Assembly: GCF_035938995.1 (NCBI RefSeq)
Contig: NZ_DASZGI010000418.1
Coordinates: 1 to 21,777, forward strand
Reading direction: 5' to 3'
Length of the DNA: 21,777 nucleotides
DNA from: DASZGI01 sp035938995
Lineage (GTDB): Bacteria; Actinomycetota; Actinomycetes; Streptomycetales; Catenulisporaceae
Positions within the stretch are counted from its first letter, which is position 1. Every line of letters starts with the position of its first letter. The translations under genes were made by a program, and so were the position numbers. Under the pieces are notes generated by a model. It was not told where the DNA came from, did no database searches, and worked only from the letters and a program-made list of their open reading frames with translations. Positions 17,670 to 21,777 of this stretch are shown here, in pieces.

Positions 17670-17899
17670 CACATAAGACCGCTGATCTCAGCGTAACCGC
17701 ACAACACCAGCCCCGACGGGCGAACACCGCAAACCGCACCCAGAGTTCAGCGATCCCGCCGATACTCAGGAGATTGTCGCGGGAGGTCATGGTTGCGGGG
17801 TCTTCAGCGCCCCAGCAGCCGCTCGCAGTCAGCAAAATTGCGCTCGTGCAGCTCGATCGCCCCCGCAACTGTTGGGCGCATCAAGCTACTGCTGGCCAG

Positions 17900-18139
17900 T
17901 TAGCTCACACTCTGCGAATGGCGCCTGATGCGCCAGCTTCGCCAGAGCCACACGCAGGGCATCCACAACATCCACTTGGTGATCAGGTAATAGAGCCAGA
18001 ACGGCCAGATGAAGAACCAGATGAGCCATGGGATGCCGTGCGGCCCCGGACGATGGTGCCGGCGGTAGTGACGTCGGTGACGACTGCCGCCAATTCGACT
18101 GCTGAGATAGACCGGCCCGACTCACATCCCAACGCGCAT
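17900..18139 (-). pseudogene. Trp-rich small membrane protein with an in-frame TGA at codon 6
   Basis: A minus-strand ATG at 18139 has a strong Shine-Dalgarno (GGAGGG, 5 nt spacing) and reads MRVGM, then TGA (18122-18124), then stays open for 73 codons to a TAA at 17900-17902. The downstream part has a His/Arg-rich stretch followed by an aromatic hydrophobic segment PWLIWFFIWPFWLYYLITK and a basic end. Its codons are strongly G/C-ending, as in a real gene. There is no ATG, GTG or TTG after the TGA until late in the hydrophobic part. Either a nonsense mutation killed the gene, or the TGA is read through. It resembles small cationic membrane-active proteins; no family is recognised. Confidence 0.5.
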
Positions 18140-18176
18140 GCGGTCCCTCCCCCACGTGCGGCTGTCGCCGCCCAAC

Positions 18177-18210
18177 TCAGACGGTACGTGGGAGACGCCG
18201 TACCGTCTGA
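18177..18210. repeat. 34-bp inverted repeat with perfect 11-bp arms
   Basis: TCAGACGGTAC (18177-18187) is exactly mirrored by GTACCGTCTGA (18200-18210), with a 12-nt spacer. It lies just upstream of the ribosome binding site of the broken small-protein gene. It may be an operator, a terminator or a recombinase site. Confidence 0.85.
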
Positions 18211-18266
18211 ACGTTTGTAGAACCGTGATGCTTAGACGGCACCTGGCACAGCTGGCGCGCCATGGG

Positions 18267-18282
18267 CCATTAGACCTAATGG
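18267..18282. repeat. 16-bp palindrome, operator-like
   Basis: CCATTAGACCTAATGG has perfect 7-bp arms around a 2-nt centre. Its size and A/T-rich core in GC-rich DNA are typical of dimeric repressor sites. Confidence 0.7.
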
Positions 18283-18666
18283 TCGCTCTGCGTGTCGCAG
18301 TGGGCAGATGCTGCGCAGCCAAGGACTGGCCAAGCGGCCCGATCTGTTCACAGCACCAGTAGCACTTCACCCGTTTCGACGCGCACGTCCACAAGATTCC
18401 CATCGCGGCCGCGACATGGGCGATCGGCCAAGTGAGCCGCCATAGGGCTTGCCCGCCGGGACGAGCGAATGCCCCCGGTTAGTCGCTACCTGCTCTCCGG
18501 CGATCACCCGCGGTGTTTGCGCCCCTGGGCGCGCCCAACGCGCGCCTTGTGCGCCACCCCGGATGGGGGGTTATCCCGTTCCGCAAGTGCGGGGAAAAAT
18601 GGCGCCCTCTGAGATGGTCCGGGCACGGGGCGGTCGGGATCGTCGCAATGTTCGCGGGAGGGCGCG

Positions 18667-21490
18667 GTGGGTGTGGAGTTCCGTTTGCTCGGCGAGGTAA
18701 GGCCGTATCGGGGCGGGCGAATGTCGAATCCGGGCGGGATGCGGGCCCGGTCGGTGCTCGCGGTACTTCTATTGCATCCCGGGCGTGTAGTGCCCCGAGA
18801 CGAGTTGATCGAGTGCGCGTGGGAAACGGCGTCCGCCGAAACGGACGCAGCGATCGCCGCATGCCTCTATCGGCTGCGTGAGGCAGTCGATCCGACCGAG
18901 CAAGACTTCCAGCTTCGCTCAGTCGGCGGGGGCTTCTTGGCGGAGTTTGATCCGATGACAGTGGATGTGCACCGCTTCCTGGCGTTGCTCGAACCATCTG
19001 GCACAGGCCCGGCAGCGGGCCTTGAATCAGCTGGGCGCCTGCGGCGGGCGGTAGCGCTTTGGCAGGGGCACACGCATGCGTTGATCGATGTCCAGTCCAC
19101 GTGGTTGCGAGAGCAGGCCCGGATACTAGAGGGACGGCGGCTCGATGCGCTCGAACAACTCACCCGCCTGGAGTTGGACACCGGACACCCCCAGCAGGCG
19201 GTGGAGCTGCTGCGGGAAACCACGTCGGTGCCGGAACGGGAGAACTTGACCGCCATCCATATCCGCGCCCTGCTCAGCACCGGGCAGACCTCCGAGGCAA
19301 CAGAGCTGGCTCGCGTCGCACTTGAGACTCTGGGGCAGCAGGGGAGACAGCCTGGCCCTGCACTGCGCACCGCACTGGACACTGCGCTCGGCCTGCATCC
19401 AGACGCGCGCCCAACCGGTGTGCCGCGCGGGTCGCGGCAGCTGCCAGCGGATACCGCATTTTTCACCGGCCGCGGCGAGCAACTTGGCAATCTTCTCGCC
19501 TCGGCTGACCGCACGGGTGACGCACCGGGCACAGTAGTGATCAGCGCGATCGACGGGATGGGCGGGGTGGGCAAGACCGCTTTGGCGGTACACGCCGGCC
19601 GCCTTCTAGCCGAGCAGTTCCCAGACGGGCAGCTGTTCGTGGACCTGCACGGCTTCACTCAGGACCTGAGCCCTCGCGCGGCCACGGACGTGCTAGCGGA
19701 CCTGCTGCGCACCCTCGACGTGCACCCAAGTCAGATCCCTGAGGACCTGGATGCGCGCGCCGCCCTCTACCGCGACCGCTTGTACGGCAAGAGGATGCTG
19801 GTGGTGCTGGACAACGCCAGGAGTGAGGAGCAGGTCCGTCCCCTACTGCCGGGGCATCCCGGGTGCTGTCTCTCGACGTCTTGCCTCTGCCAGATGCGGT
19901 TGCATTGCTGCGCTCGATCGCGGGATCTAGGCGGGTCTTCGCCGAAGACCCGTCGCTGGAGGAGATCGCACACCTGTGTGGTCTGCTGCCGCTAGCTCTG
20001 CGCATGGCCGCCGCGCTGCTGCGGCACCGCCCCTGCTGGTCGCTGGCGGACCTGGCGGCACGGCTGCGCGAGGCTAGGCCCTCCCTGGCCGGATTCCGCA
20101 ACGGGAATCGGGATCTGGCAGCCGTGTTCGACCTGTCCTACGCCGCACTATCCAACGATCAACAATCTCTCTTCCGCCGCCTTGGCCTGCACCCGGACCC
20201 CGACATCGACCCGTATGCCGCCGCAGCCCTGGTCGATGCCGCCCCCGATACTGCCGACACCTTGTTGCAGAATCTCGTCGACCACAACCTGCTGACCGAG
20301 TCACCACCCGGTCGCTACCGCATTCATGACCTGATCTTCACCCACGTCCGTACCGTGGCCGCCACCGACGCTGAACCCGAGCGCGAGGCCGCCCTCAGCC
20401 GGCTTCTGGATTACTACCAGCACTCCGCCCTCCGCGCTAACGCACTTGTCGCCAGCGTCCCATGGCCGGAACTCCGAGCCACCGCCCCCCGCCATGCTCG
20501 CACCCTTTTAGACCAGCACACAGCTCAGGCTTGGTTGCGCGCCGAGCGTGCCAATCTGGACGCCGCCTTCGACCACGCGCGCCGCCAAGGCCCCACGCCG
20601 CGCGTGGTGGCGCTCGCCGCGGGCCTAGCCCAGATCATGCTGACGCACGGTCCGGGGACTCGTGCGCTCGACGTGCACGAGGCCGGCGCTCAAGCCGCCG
20701 CACGCCTCGGGGATCGCCTCGGCCAGGCTCTGGCCCTGGCCGGTTTAGGAGGCGTGCGTTTCCTGGCCGGGGACCACCCCGGTGCGGATACCGCACTCGC
20801 CGACGCCTCCCAGCTCTATCGCGACCTCGGCTACCGCCACAGCCAGGCTCTGGCCCTAGCCGAATTGGGAGCCGTACGACAACTGACCGGGGACTACAAA
20901 GGCGCCGATGACGCGCTCACTGAGGCCTCCCAGCTCTATCGCGACCTTGGCTACCGCCACGGCCAGGCGCGCATCCTGGCCGAGTTGGGAATCGTGCGAC
21001 GCTTGGCCGGGGACGACTCTGCCGCTATCGATGCGCTCACCGAAGCCCTCATGCTTTATCGCGACGTGGGCGACCGACGAGGCTGGGCGGACGTCCTGAC
21101 CAACTTAGGGCTTGCGCGGCAGGAAACAGGGGACTTGCCTGGCGCGCCGGCGACGCGCTAACCGAGGCTCTTGAGACGCATCGCGACATCGGCAACCGCA
21201 GCAAAGAGGCGCGGGTGCTGAACCATTACGCCGCGCTCCTCGCCTCCGGCGGCGACGGCCCCCAAGCTCTTGGCGTATACAGCCAGGCGCTCGCGTTGAA
21301 CCGCGAACTCAACAAACCAGACGGCGAAGCTGCCTCTCTCGAAGGCATCGCCGACCACCACCTGACCGAAGGCGACACCTCGCGGGGCATCGAGCTCCTG
21401 CGCCAGGCCCTTGAAATCTACAGACGCCTCGGTATACGCCCAGACATCGAACGCATCCAGACACGGCTGCCTGGCCTGGCGGCCCCATAG
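18667..21490 (+). pseudogene. AfsR-like SARP regulator (OmpR-type wHTH, BTAD, NB-ARC, TPR), broken by two frameshifts
   Basis: The first frame (from GTG 18667, with GGGAGGG upstream) encodes a SARP DNA-binding domain (1-95), a BTAD helical domain (97-245) and NB-ARC with GMGGVGKTA (297-305) and MLVVLDNA (377-384). At about 19860-19870, LLPGHPGC jumps directly to LSLDVLPLPDAV in another frame. The conserved VLVTSR-type segment normally between them is gone, so this is a deletion, not a sequencing slip. The second frame carries the rest of NB-ARC and 40-residue TPRs and stops at 21161. The last TPR continues in a third frame to 21490 after a 2-nt excess near 21140. An intact version would activate nearby biosynthetic genes. 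The N-terminal SARP part could still be expressed. Confidence 0.85.
20701..21180 (+). repeat. 120-bp tandem TPR repeats in the SARP pseudogene
   Basis: Four units repeat with an exact 120-bp (40-codon) period. For instance the block around gcgacctcgg at 20821 recurs at 20941 and 21061. The next cognate base falls at 21183 instead of 21181, which pins the second frameshift to a 2-nt excess between these points. Confidence 0.85.
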
Positions 21491-21554
21491 CTACGCCCGA
21501 CCCACCGCAGCCGCATGACACGCCGACAGTCGACTTGCCCTAGACGAGAAGTTC

Positions 21555-21777
21555 CTAATGGTCGTAGGCGGTCAGTGATCGGTTGACCGTCTGGCCGGTG
21601 CGAAAGTTGTGCCAGATCGCTGTGGCCAGGGCCAGTACACGCTGGGCTACGCGGATGGCCACGCCCTCGAAGCTGCGCGCGCCGTGCCGCTCGAGGTCGA
21701 GCTGGCCGTTGAAGGTGTCGTTGTCGGACTCGATGACCTGCCGCAAGGGCCGGAAATACCGGCGCCCGGCTGGTTCG
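21555..21777 (-). mobile_element. IS982-family-like transposase, C-terminal part (runs off the right edge)
   Basis: The minus-strand frame is open from the window edge to a TAG at 21555-21557, about 73 residues. YFRPLRQVIESDNDTFNG, then LDLERHGARS, then AIWHNFRTGQ and SLTAYDH match the C-terminal end of actinobacterial IS982-type transposases as I know them. The Glu of RQVIES is likely the last of the DDE catalytic triad; the two Asp residues lie beyond the edge. I could not identify a terminal inverted repeat in the 64 bp between the SARP pseudogene and this gene, so the IS border is undefined. Confidence 0.8.

Larger units (their letters stand above)
17670..18666. promoter_or_regulatory. 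About 1-kb dyad-rich region between the divergent NLR and SARP loci
   Basis: Apart from the broken small-protein frame at 17900-18139 I support no gene here. It must hold the promoters of the minus-strand NLR pair and the plus-strand SARP gene, but no clear -35/-10 pair stands out. Dyads seen: GCTGA-TC-TCAGC at 17681-17692 just upstream of the small NLR partner, the 34-bp repeat at 18177-18210 and the palindrome at 18267-18282. Base composition is more even than in the core genes. Confidence 0.5.

Noticed and set aside
17477..18220. 247-codon plus-strand frame
   Set aside because: It overlaps the small NLR partner gene antisense and the Trp-rich frame; Pro/Ala/Thr-rich composition and no ribosome binding site.
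18122..18403. 93-codon minus-strand frame with two Cys pairs (CYWCC and CARC)
   Set aside because: Low G/C at third positions and no ribosome binding site; it shares a frame with the Trp-rich small gene but seems to be chance openness.

Overview
The window comes from a high-GC Gram-positive actinomycete. The evidence is strong G/C at third codon positions, frequent GTG/TTG starts, the gene order ftsH-folE / hpt / tilS / zincin metalloprotease next to ppa (known from Streptomyces-type genomes), and regulator and signalling families typical of that group (SARP, NB-ARC-TPR). I cannot name the genus from sequence alone.

Positions 1-14360 look like stable chromosome. From left to right on the minus strand: the start of an acidic partial ORF, folE (GTP cyclohydrolase I), ftsH (membrane AAA+ protease), hpt (purine salvage), tilS (tRNA-Ile lysidine synthase) and a DUF2342-type zincin. 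The plus-strand gene ppa diverges from the zincin gene. The dacB gene that usually lies between ppa and the zincin in relatives is not there. A secreted NlpC/P60 endopeptidase gene converges on ppa. Next comes a tightly overlapped minus-strand operon: a membrane GT2 glycosyltransferase, a GH113-like lipoprotein and a GT-C-type polytopic glycosyltransferase. It looks like a small surface-polysaccharide assembly and trimming unit. A plus-strand L-asparaginase gene follows, with a hexanucleotide repeat directly before its ribosome binding site, and ends at a clear hairpin terminator.

At 14371-14415 lies the 3' part (anticodon loop to discriminator) of a minus-strand tRNA-Thr(CGU) without a matching 5' half. 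This is what one end of an element integrated in a tRNA gene leaves behind. Everything to its right is accessory in character: long palindromes, decayed genes, tandem repeats, STAND NTPases and an IS982-type transposase end. I infer that 14371 is an island boundary and that the island runs past the right edge.

The island cargo centres on two STAND-ATPase loci facing away from each other across about 1 kb of dyad-rich DNA. On the minus strand, a small helical protein ending in a Gly-rich amyloid-like motif overlaps a bacterial NLR (NB-ARC plus six near-identical 42-residue TPR units). The NLR carries a similar motif at its own N-terminus. This is the arrangement expected for an effector/receptor pair that signals by amyloid templating. 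On the plus strand, an AfsR-like SARP-NB-ARC-TPR regulator is broken by an internal deletion/frameshift and by a second 2-nt frameshift. Between them is a small Trp-rich membrane-protein frame with a strong ribosome binding site but an in-frame TGA at codon 6.
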